The notes under the pieces were generated by a model, which had not been told where the DNA came from, ran no database searches, and was given only the letters and a program-made list of their open reading frames with translations. This document shows, piece after piece, positions 13,279 through 22,198 of a DNA stretch of 64,000 nt. Made by a program: the position numbers and the translations under genes. Source of the stretch: Dromiciops gliroides (Eukaryota > Chordata > Mammalia > Microbiotheria > Microbiotheriidae); the NCBI RefSeq assembly GCF_019393635.1, contig NC_057863.1, positions 641,574,306-641,638,305 on the forward strand, read 5' to 3'. Positions within the stretch are counted from its first letter, which is position 1. Each line of letters starts with the position of its first letter.

Positions 13279-13414
13279 TATATAAAACAAGGTTCTCATC
13301 CTTGATTCTGTGATGTGATTTTATACAAAGAACTTCCTTTCTGTAGATTCTGTTGAATATTTTTCAAATTGGAGGACATGCCAGATATAGGTGGCCTTTT
13401 GGGAACTGAATATT

Positions 13415-13622
13415 TGAATCATTGGTTCTCCTTTTTTTTTCCTTTTTTTTTTGGGTGGGGGTGGGGGTGGGGTATGGCAGTGAGGGTTAAGTGACTTGCC
13501 CAGGGTCACACAACTACTAAGTGTCAAGTGTCTGAGACCCTATTTGACCTCAGGTCCTCCTGAATTCAGGGCTGGTGCTTTATCCACTGTGCCACCTAGC
13601 TGCCCATGAATCATTGGTTCTC
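13415..13622 (-). mobile_element. Short SINE with its target duplication
   Basis: The SINE body is 13431-13606; TGAATCATTGGTTCTC occurs at 13415-13430 and 13607-13622. Confidence 0.92.
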
Positions 13623-13646
13623 AAACGCATGTTTGCTCATTTATTC

Positions 13647-13798
13647 TTTTTTTTTGGGGGGGGGGTGTGGCAATGAAGGTTAAGTGACTTGCCCAGGATC
13701 ACACAGCTAGTAAATGTCAAGTGTCTGAGGTTAGATTTGAACTCAGGTCCTCCTGAAACCAAGACTGGTGTTTTATCCACTGTGCCACCTAGCTGCCC
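13647..13798 (-). mobile_element. Short SINE with unusually long flanking repeat
   Basis: It is flanked by about 40 bases on each side (13609-13648 and 13801-13842: AATCATTGGTTCTCAAA, then GCATGTTT, CTTATTC-like). This is much longer than the 13-16 bases at other copies. Confidence 0.9.
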
Positions 13799-13984
13799 AT
13801 AAATCATTGGTTCTCAAATGCATGTTTATTCGTTTATTCTTTAAGATGCTCATCCCTCCTTGAATAAAGAACACTTGTTGGGTTTTTTTTGTTGGTAAGG
13901 TGTCACAGCTGGGAGTTTGAGAAATAGGCCCCTTTCCCCTTTGTTTCCTTTTTCCTTAATGTCCAAGTTTAAAAGGACTTTCAG

Positions 13985-14093
13985 GGGGCAGAAGGACCTG
14001 AGTTCAAAACCAGCCTCAGACACTTGACAGTTACTTAGCTGTGTGACCCTAGGCAAATCACTTAACCTTCATTGCCCTACTTCCCCTCCCAAA
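13985..14093 (+). mobile_element. Short SINE with internal deletion
   Basis: Flanked by AAAAGGACTTTCAG at 13971-13984 and 14094-14107. The head jumps from GGGGCAG to AAGGACCTGAG, so about 45 bases of the 5' body are missing. Confidence 0.9.
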
Positions 14094-14748
14094 AAAAGGA
14101 CTTTCAGAGGCCAGTTAGACCCTCTTGGACCCCTCTGAAGAATCCCTTCTACAGACCCCAAAATGGCCCCCCAACTTGAAGCCTCTGGAAGTCATTCACT
14201 TTGCTTTGGGGTACCTCTTTTTAGAAGTCCTCCAAAAATAGAGCCAGTGTTTCCACCGGTTACACCCAGCCCTTCAAAAAGTGGAAGACCTTTGTTAAAT
14301 GCCCTGTAAATCTCACCCAGGATGAACATCCCCTTTCCTTTCATTGATCCTGTGGCATAGACGCGACACCCTCCAGCGTCCTCATTTCACCGCAATACTG
14401 CCCTGCTTGATAAACAGGGTCCATTCTAAAATGACTTGAGCACCCGCGCTCACTCCAGAGGCGGCTCGCACAAAACCGGGTCCGGGGGAACCATCCTCGC
14501 TTCTGTATCGTGGGCAGCGGGGCTTCCATGGTGGGGAGGCCCCGGGGCTGAGGTCTCGGGCACTAAAGAACTGAAATCTTTACTGAAACACAGAAATAGC
14601 CGATGCACTTCCAAGAGACAAGCAGGCCAGCAGCCGTTCTCCTTCTGTATTGTGGCTTTTACAAATAGATGTTGCATGAAAGTATGGGACAAGAACAGAA
14701 GTCACAAAGCATCTCCCCTCCAATGACTACGGGGCCATTAGCTCCGGG

Positions 14749-14767
14749 ACTACATTTCCCAGAATCC
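14749..14767 (+). promoter_or_regulatory. ZNF143/Staf-type site in gene 2 promoter
   Basis: The sequence ACTACATTTCCCAGAATCC matches the long ZNF143 (SBS) pattern ACTACAnnTCCCAGnATGC at all but one of the informative positions. Confidence 0.7.
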
Positions 14768-14886
14768 TTGCAGATGGGCACATCCGGGCTCCCATAGTCT
14801 GTCCCAGAGAATCCCATTCTCCTTGGCCCTGGATGGGGTCGCTGAGATCTCTGGGAAAACAAAAATGTGAGACTCCATGCTCTGGA

Positions 14887-14905
14887 GGATTCTGGGACTC
14901 GTAGT
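14887..14905 (-). promoter_or_regulatory. Inverted ZNF143/Staf-type site in gene 2 promoter
   Basis: On the minus strand this reads ACTACGAGTCCCAGAATCC, a second match facing the first about 120 bases away. The same inverted element occurs at 44296-44314. Confidence 0.7.
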
Positions 14906-14921
14906 CCGTTGGTGGGCTTTC

Positions 14922-14931
14922 GCGCAGGCGC
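14922..14931 (+). promoter_or_regulatory. NRF1-like site in gene 2 promoter
   Basis: GCGCAGGCGC is a near-consensus NRF1 half-palindrome, 16 bases after the inverted ZNF143 site. This order is repeated at gene 3. Confidence 0.6.
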
Positions 14932-15174
14932 AGTGTCACGGGGGCAAGGCGGAGGTGGGGTTGGGTTGGGGGGGGTTGGCCGTGGTCTTTGTCTGCTCTG
15001 ATCGCCAGCAGCTGAGGTGACTTCGGCCCCCGCCGGGTGCCCGGCAGGGATGGGGGGTCCTTCCCCTCTCCTCCTCTGGCCCACCCCAGGCTCTGACCCT
15101 GAACCCCACGGTCCTGTGGCCGCAGCCGGGCCTAGGGAAGGGGACGAAGAACTGCAGCACCCCCTCCCCACTTA

Positions 15175-15475
15175 CTGACCATCTGCCTTCTCTTCCTCCT
15201 CCTCCCCAACTATCTTTTCCCTTTCCCTAATTCATCCTCCCTCTCCCCAATTCATCTTCCCCAATTCATCTTCCCCAATTCAACCTCCCCCTCCCCAATT
15301 CATCCTCCTCCTCCCCAATTTATCCTCTCCGAGCTATCATTTTCCTCCCCCAACCTCCCCCTCCCCCATTTTCCTCTCCTCCCATTCCCCCATCTCTTCC
15401 TCTTCCTCGCCCATTTTTCCTCCCCTTACTCGTCTCTCTCTGTCACTCTCTACTCCCACACTCCACCCCACCCCC
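15175..15475 (+). repeat. Pyrimidine-rich tract with CCCCAATTCAT minisatellite
   Basis: The strand is almost purely C and T. Between about 15220 and 15325 a short motif of the type (CTC)CCCCAATTCATC is repeated about six times with small changes in the spacer. It sits just downstream of the gene 2 CpG island. Confidence 0.75.
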
Positions 15476-15906
15476 CAAGCACATATGGAAGCCCTGGTGT
15501 TTGTGTCTGAGTAGCCACTTGTGTGTCTGTGCCCTACAGGTGTATGCAGCGGCAGTGTGACTAAGAAAGGGAGCCGGGTGTGAGGCGCCACCCAGGTCCT
15601 TCTGATTGTGGGGGAAGGACCCAAGCTGGGGCAGTCCGTGTGTGTGTAACTGTGTGTGTTATGTGAAGTCTTTCCTGTTAAACATGTGCACGTGTGTCTT
15701 TGTGTACGACACCATAGATGTAGGAGCTCCGTGGATCCCCCAAGAGGTCATTGCCACCTGCCTGGTGCCCACCTGCTGGGCCCTTTGTACCTTACAGGGT
15801 TTCAGCAGGGCTCGGGAGCAGATCTGGATGATCGAGGCTGCTGCACCCTTCCATCTCTGATCTGAAGAGCCAAGGCTCTGCCAACCAGAGAAACACCCCA
15901 CCCCAG

Positions 15907-16200
15907 CTTGGGTGATGGCCACCCCTCTGTCCCTCCAGGTCCCAGCTCCCCCAGAACAAGTTGGGCTCCTGAGTCTGAAGGTGGAGGAAGATGATGCCAG
16001 GCCTCAAGGATCCCTCCAAGGAAGGGACCCAGCTGGCCCTGGGACCTCTTGCCAGGTCAAGACAAAGCCCAGAGATCCACATGACGGAGGGGGGAGTGGG
16101 TCAGAGCAATCCTCGACTACCTTGCCTAGGACGATGGGGACCTACTGGAGGCCACAGCACCCAGAGCACAAGCATTTGACCCAGACTCTTGAGAAGAAAG
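15907..16200 (+). CDS. SCAN-derived N-terminal exon of KRAB-ZNF gene 2
   Basis: The exon follows the acceptor CACCCCAG and ends at the donor AAAG|GTGAGA. An ATG at 15915 (G at -3 and +4) opens 95 codons plus one base. The start resembles the leader before SCAN domains (PPEQVGLLSLKVEEDD). The end resembles the C-terminal SCAN helices (EQ--TTLP, then QHPEH, TLEKK). Between them the SCAN hallmark SPEIHMTE appears in another frame, so the centre has been shortened and frameshifted, yet the frame is restored and has no stop. Its phase joins the exon at 20998 exactly, which reads on into KRAB. SCAN domains normally mediate dimerisation; this remnant is unlikely to fold as one. Use of this ATG is an inference from frame and phase. 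Confidence 0.55.
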
Positions 16201-16535
16201 GTGAGACTGACAGAAGAATCAGGGAAGTGGGTGGGGGGTTTGGGGGTGGATGAATAGGTGTTGGTCTTGGGAAGGTAATGAGTTACTAGTGTTGGACTTG
16301 GGAAGACCTGGGTTCAGATCCCACCTCCAAATTCCACTTAACTTTTCAGCATCCCACTCCCACTCCCAGACAACTTTCCAAGACAGGAATCCTTAACCAT
16401 TTTTGTGTCCTAGACCCCTTTGGCCGCAGTCTGGTGAAGCCTATGGACCCCTTCTCCGAATCACTGTTTTAAATGCATAAAGCAAAGTACAGAGAATAAC
16501 AAAGCAAACCAGTTGTATTGAAATACAGTTATCAA

Positions 16536-16681
16536 GGGGCAGCTAGGTGATACAGTGGATAAAGCACCAGCCCTGGATTCAGGAGGACCTGAGTTCAAAT
16601 CTGGCCTCAGACACTTGACACTTACTAGCTGTGTGACCCTGGGCAAGTCACTTAACCCCCATTGCCCCACCCAAAAAAAAA
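16536..16681 (+). mobile_element. Short SINE in gene 2 first introns
   Basis: The target duplication AAATACAGTTATCAA is at 16521-16535 and 16682-16696. Confidence 0.93.
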
Positions 16682-16739
16682 AAATACAGTTATCAAAATG
16701 TAAAGAAAAAGAGTTAAGGGCCCCCAGATTTAGAGGCTA

Positions 16740-18570
16740 AACTCTAAGACTCTAAATTACTGATGAAGCAAAGATCTTCTTCTTCAAGCTGATGAAATCA
16801 CAGTTCTCAACCAGAACAGAAAAGGGCCCCCCACCTCACCATGTAGTGTTGAGGCTCAAGGGAGATCGTGTGTGAGCAGTGTTTTGCAAACTTTTAAAAA
16901 GAATCCATTGGTGTCAGTAGTTATTGGAAAGGGTAGGGGAGCCTGGTGCCATTGCATGTGGTCCTTCCAGAGCCACCATGGGCAGTGATGTACCCCCCCC
17001 AAAAAAATACTTTATTGGGGAGAACATCTTCCATTGAGATGATAACTAGACACCTGGTGGTATAGTGCATAGAACACTGGGCCTGGATTCAAGAAGACCT
17101 GAGTTCAAATCCACAGCACCCTGATACTGGCCTGCTGTATGACCCTGAGCAAGTCACTTAACCTCTGCCTCAGTTTCCTCATCTGTAGAAGGGAGATAAT
17201 CTTGGCATCTACCTTCTAGTGTTGTTGGAAGGATCACATGATCTTTGAATTTGACTTTTCACATATGCCATCCGTGGTCTTACTTGGTTCTTCTTGGAGT
17301 CCTGTGAGGCAAGTAAAGCAGACGTGGTTATTTCCATTTTATAAACAAGGAAACTGAGTAAATGCCATGAAGTTTCAAGGCCAGGTCCTATTGGAGACAG
17401 GAAAGGAACCTGGGGCTCCTGAGCTTCCTTGCCTTTTCTGTTCCAAGGCCCCTCTCATAATGAAGGTGATCTTTTCACATCTTTTGAGTTAGGAGGATGA
17501 AGAGAGATGTCTTTTCCTTATTAAATATGGTGGCATTGAACACCCTTCACACCACCAGACAGCCTTGGAGACAGAGCGTCAAATTCCCTTTGTGTGTCCT
17601 GACTTTCAGAGGCGACCTCCTTTCATTCCCTTAGAAAGGAGATCAGGGCCCCCTGGGTGACACCTATTACCAATCTCTTTTCTCCTTTGTGGCTCTGGTG
17701 GCTCCTGGGGTCAGACCTTAGAAACCAAAGAGGCCTCAGACCCAGCCTCTGAGTGGTAGTCGTCTAGCCCCTGCTGAAGTACTTCTAATGAAGAGGAACT
17801 CCCTAGGTTGTAATACTTCCTCTTCCCTTGTTGGCCCTCTCTGATCATTGACCCCACATCGACCTTCCTGTCCCTTTTCCTGGAGCCAGCCAGAATACCT
17901 GTGGCTTCCTCCTCCAAGTATCCAGTGACATCCCCCAGCCTTCCCTTCTCCAGACCATACCTATCCAGTTGAGAATCATGGATGTTTAGAGTTGGAAGGG
18001 ACCCTTTTGGATCATCTAGTCTAACCACATTGCTTAAAGGAACGGTAAATGGAGATCCAAAGAGGTCCAGAGTCAGGTCTCTGGCTTGTCATCACTGCCC
18101 CTTAGTTCTCAAAACCATTCTTTCTAACCATACTGTGTATCCTAGACCCCGTCCCTTTGTCTCTCCTCTGCAGTCTCTGCTTTGGCGGTATCTAAAGCTC
18201 AATGAAGTTGTCCAGATCTATCAGCTATGGTGGAGGACACTGGTACTGCTGCCTCTTGGCCAGGATGCCCATGTTCCTGTTATCCCAGTCACACAGTCCA
18301 TGCTTGCATAGTCCCACCTACCACTCCCCCTCACTGGGGCTATTATTGAGTCACATCCACACAAACCATAGTAAAAAGATATCTCTGTGGTTTTAAAAAA
18401 TGAACTCCAGAGTTTATTCTTTAGCGTTATTATGTTCGAGAGTCTTGGCATCTACCGCTGTGGAGTTTCGTCTCGTTGGTTTGGGTCCATCATTCCATTC
18501 AATTGGGATCTTAATTCAGCTTACAAATACGTTTACTACTCCTTTCACCTTGGTGTCAGACACACATTTT
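16740..18570. other. Gene 2 intron with old SINE traces
   Basis: A diverged + strand CORE-type SINE lies at about 17046-17235 (CTCAGTTTCCTCATCTGTAG). Around 17960-18030 is a second old fragment (TTAGAGTTGGAAGGGACC). No exon recognised. Confidence 0.45.
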
Positions 18571-18572
18571 CG

Positions 18573-18719
18573 GGGGCAGCTAGGTGGCACAGTGGATAGA
18601 GCACCGGCCCTGGATTCAGGAGGACCTGAGTTCAAATCTGGCCTCAGACACTTAACACTAGCTGTGTGACCCTGGGCAAGTCACTTAACCCCAATTGCCT
18701 CACAAAAAAAAAAAAAAAA
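18573..18719 (+). mobile_element. Short SINE with 3' deletion
   Basis: The body lacks the TTACTAG repeat unit (AACACTAGCTGTG) and ends in A17. Confidence 0.9.
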
Positions 18720-19552
18720 GATAAGGGACTGGCGAAGACACACGTTTTCCAAGCATGGCTTTCCTGTCTCCATTCAAGACCATTACTAAGAAATATTGAT
18801 GAGAAGAGAGCCAAGGGTAGGACCCTATTGGGTACATACCCGAGATTCCAGGTTGCCACCCGCTATCAAGCCTTTGTCTCTGGGGACACTGGTTCACAGA
18901 GTCACGAATCGGTCCCTTTGAGTCATTCATCCCTCATTTGTCCATCTTTGTCAGCTCTTATGGTCTGGGGCCAGCCCTCAATTTTCCTGTTTAGTCACCA
19001 TCTCTAAAAAAGGAAGGTGACGTTTTCTTGCCTCAGCTTACACTCAGCGAAGCTGTTCCTGGCTCCTTGTGAATTGTGCTTTTGTTTTCTTTGGGCTCAT
19101 CCTGATCTGCCTCATGATCTGGCCTCGAGTTATGCTGATGATTAAAATCAAGCTTCTTAGTCTCAAGTCCCACAATCCTTCTCTTCCACTTTTGTGTTTG
19201 AAAATCAGTCTCTGGTCTCCTGGCTTTTGCCTTCATTCTTTCCTAAAGATTGTCAGTTGTTCCTGTGAGTCCATCTGCAGCTGCTTCCAGGATCCCGGCA
19301 GGGGGTTTGTCAGGATTCGAAGGGCCGACGTCCTCCTAAAACTCTGACAGGCTCCTTGCCATCTTGCTCTCAAATTCCTACTGAATCGTGTGTGTTTTGC
19401 GTTTTCTCAATTGATCTGTTCTTTTTCGTACAGAAGACAGGAGCCAAAGAGGAGTTTATGAGTCATGGACTTCCCTTCATCTCTGCACATAGGATCTGCC
19501 AGACTCAGAGGACCGTTCCGTCCATGTCCTTGCTCTGAACATGCTTCCAATG
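18720..19552. other. Gene 2 intron, no feature seen
   Basis: No repeat or exon recognised. Confidence 0.35.
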
Positions 19553-19554
19553 TC

Positions 19555-19707
19555 TTTTTTTTTTTTTTTTTGGTGAGGCGATTGGGGTTAAGTGACTTAC
19601 CCAGGGTCACACAGCTAGTAAGTGTCATGGGTCTGATGCTGGATTTGAACTCAGGTCCTCCTGAATCCAGGAGCAGTGCTCTATCCACTGTGCCACCTAG
19701 CTGCCCC
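19555..19707 (-). mobile_element. Short SINE, minus strand
   Basis: Flanked by CAATGTCTTT and CAGTGTCCTTT. Confidence 0.9.
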
Positions 19708-20244
19708 CAGTGTCCTTTTCATGGTCTCCAACATTTCCTCCAGGCCTAGGCTCCCATTTGGATTCACATCCCCAGCTATTTAATAGTAATTATGCCCTGG
19801 CCCTTCATCAAGCTTTATGGGGAGCTTCACACACAGCATCCTCCCATCTCTGTGTCTCCTTCCTTCTGAGGAAGACAATCCTAGATGCTCAGAGGACCAC
19901 AGACTGAGAGGAGGTGGGCCCCTTAGAGCCCCTCCTTTGAGAACTGAGTCAGCTGGGATGCACAGACAGGAGGTGACTCACCCAAGATGCCAGTTGGCAT
20001 CAGGTGCCTCCTGTGCTCAAGGTTTGGGTCCAAAGAAGGAGATGGAGGACTTCCGGGCCCTCACACTCTAACAGTTCTTCCAGGGGTTGCCCAGAGAGCA
20101 GGAGATCCCCTTCAGTCAGTCAGCACAAGCATTTAAATGCCAGGCACTGTGCTAGGCACTACAGGGGACAGTATAAGTGAGGAACACTATGAAAATGAGA
20201 AAAGCCCTACCCTCAGGGAGGTTCTATTCTACAGTGTTTTGCTT

Positions 20245-20676
20245 CTGTTACTGCTTGGAGCAGCAGATAGAACGCCAGGCCTGGAGTCAGGAAGACTCAC
20301 CTTCCTGAGTTCAAATCTGGCCTGAGACAGTTTCTTTTTTTTTTTTTTTCTTTTGGTGAGGCAATTGGGGTTAAGTGACTTGCCTAGGGTCACACAGCTA
20401 GTAAGTATTAAGTGTCTGAGGCCAGATTTGAACTCAGGTCCTCCTGACTCCAGGGCCAGTGCTCTATCCACTGCACCATTTAGCTGCCCCCTCAGACAGT
20501 TTCTAATTGTGTAACCCTGAGCAAGCCACAAAACCCTGCTTGCCTGAGTTTCCTCATCTGTAAAACAAGCTGGAGAAGGAAATGGCAAAAACCACTCCAG
20601 TGTCTTTGCCAAGAAAACCCCAGATGGTGTCACAGAGTCAGAAAACTGAAAAATGACTGAACCAACAACATTGCTT
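20245..20676 (+). mobile_element. Long SINE interrupted by a short SINE
   Basis: The head and body run 20245-20335 and the core and tail 20491-20676 (CTGAGTTTCCTCATCTGTAAAAC, then AGATGGTGTCACAGAGTCAG). The insert is the minus-strand SINE 20336-20490. Confidence 0.85.
20336..20490 (-). mobile_element. Short SINE nested in the long SINE
   Basis: CTGAGACAGTTTCT (20322-20335) and CTCAGACAGTTTCT (20491-20504) are its target duplication, made of long-SINE sequence. Confidence 0.93.
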
Positions 20677-20997
20677 TGGTCCCCATTGGGAAATTTCCCT
20701 TTGCTAGCTCAGAGAGCTGTTAATTAATCAATAAATATTTATTAAGTACCTAACTACGTGCCAGGTATTATGTGCTGCCGCAGACACAGCATATCCTTTC
20801 TTTTCCTTTATTGTTGCCCAGATGCGCTCTATGGATTTCCTACAGGTAAAAACCTTGAGCTAGTAGCTTATGTCAAAGATCACTGAGAGCTTGCTGTGCT
20901 CAGGGGTGACCTTTCTCTTCCTGAAGGTGTTGGGGATTTCTGTGCCGATGTGCAGGGGCAGCAAGACTGGTCTCCATGCTTGTTTCTGTCTCCCCAG

Positions 20998-21086
20998 CTC
21001 TGCTTTCCCAGGATTCTCCACTTCCTACGGAGGGGAGCACGGAGGAAGAGGGATTGGCTGCTGGGCGGCCCACAGCCGGCTCTCAG
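20998..21086 (+). CDS. SCAN-KRAB linker exon of gene 2
   Basis: The exon lies between the acceptor TCTGTCTCCCCAG and the donor GTGAGG; its 89 bases take phase 1 to phase 0. In frame with KRAB-A it encodes an acidic stretch and then EEEGLAAGRPTAGSQ, the equivalent of EDEGMATRLLTAGPQ in gene 3. The Met that often serves as the start in such genes is TTG here (21054-21056). So the protein must begin upstream (ATG 15915) or elsewhere. A second AG at 21010-21011 could be an alternative acceptor. Confidence 0.65.
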
Positions 21087-21990
21087 GTGAGGTGGGTTTT
21101 TTTCTCCTCGTCTGAGATACCAGCAGGTGCACTCGAGTCTCTTTCTTGTGCCCAAGCTCCTCTGCCTGGCAGTCCTCACCCATGCGGAGACCAGGGCCTG
21201 TAGCCCTCGTCCTTAGGACACAGGGTCTTCCTAATGGAGAATGGATTCTCTAGGCAATCTTGTGCATTCAGCATTCGCTCACATATCCCTCAAGTGTTGT
21301 TGTGGCCTCTCAAAAAGGCAGCATGGTCCAGTGGGAAGAGCCTTTGGAGTCTGAGGACCTTAGTTCAAATTCTGACTTTGCTACTTAGTTCCTTTGCAAC
21401 CCCGGGATTAATCTTAACTTCTCTGGCCCTCTCAGAGGGGAGAGGGTTGGTGCTGAACCAGCTGACCTCTCAAGTGCCTGCCCACTCTTTATCTATGATA
21501 CTAAATCTGTTCTGGGTGCTGTGGGTGTACAAGATAATGAAAAATCAGCCAACTTTTCTTGGCTGCCTGGGCCTTTGCTAGGCACCAAGATAGTCCCTGC
21601 CCTCCGGGACAGTTGAGCACGGAGCACTGTCCCTTTCCTCAAGGGATGAGATCTCTTTTGGGGACTGAACATGACATACGTAATTAATGCAAGGAAGCAC
21701 ATTTATGTCACACGTATGCAAGACTTTGATGCTGAATGAGTTCTGTCCTCACCACTGCCCTGTAAAGAGGGCAGCACAAATAACATTATCCTCACTGAGG
21801 CTCAGGGAGGGAGGGCCTTGCACATGATCGAAGAATGATGAAATCTTAAATGTTGTAATTAGGGAAATCACAGGGCCTTCCACTCTGAACCACTTTCCAT
21901 TAGACTGTGAGCTTCTTGAGGGTGGGCACCCTCTTTTGCCTTTCTATGCATCCCTATCATTTAGCACAGTGCCTAGCACATAGTAAGCAT
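21087..21990. other. Gene 2 intron with old repeat traces
   Basis: About 21300-21450 is a decayed MIR-like SINE. About 21895-21995 is an L2/L3-type tail (GACTGTGAGCTTCTTGAGGG, then GCACAGTGCCTAGCACATAG). Confidence 0.45.
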
Positions 21991-21999
21991 TTGTCATTA

Positions 22000-22198
22000 T
22001 TTATTCACCTTTGACTGTGTCTAACTCTTCATGACCCCATTTGGAGGAGTTTTATTTTTCAGATAAGGAAACTGAGGCAAAAAAGGGTAAAGTGACTTGC
22101 TCAGGGTCACACAGCTAGTAAATGTCTGAGGCCAGATTTGAACTTGGATGTTCCTGACTCCAGGCTAGCACTCTGTCCACTTCACTACCCAGCTGCCA
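22000..22198 (-). mobile_element. Long SINE, minus strand
   Basis: It carries TTTGACTGTGTCTAACTCTTCATGACCCC (tail complement) and the standard body up to CAGCTGCC. Confidence 0.8.

Larger units (their letters stand above)
14720..15165 (+). promoter_or_regulatory. CpG-rich promoter region of KRAB-ZNF gene 2
   Basis: A GC- and CpG-rich block lies upstream of the gene 2 exons. It contains two inverted ZNF143/Staf-like sites and one NRF1-like site (listed separately). The core TGGAGGATTCTGGGA...GTAGTCC followed by GCGCAGGCG is paralogous to the block at 44292-44338 in front of gene 3. There is no TATA box. The opposing ZNF143-type sites could support transcription in either direction, but no gene on the minus strand is visible. 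Confidence 0.7.

Noticed and set aside
14659-15171. A 170-codon minus-strand open frame in the gene 2 CpG island
   Set aside because: It is Pro/Gly/Arg-rich GC-driven sequence without domain or splice signals; open frames are expected in CpG islands.
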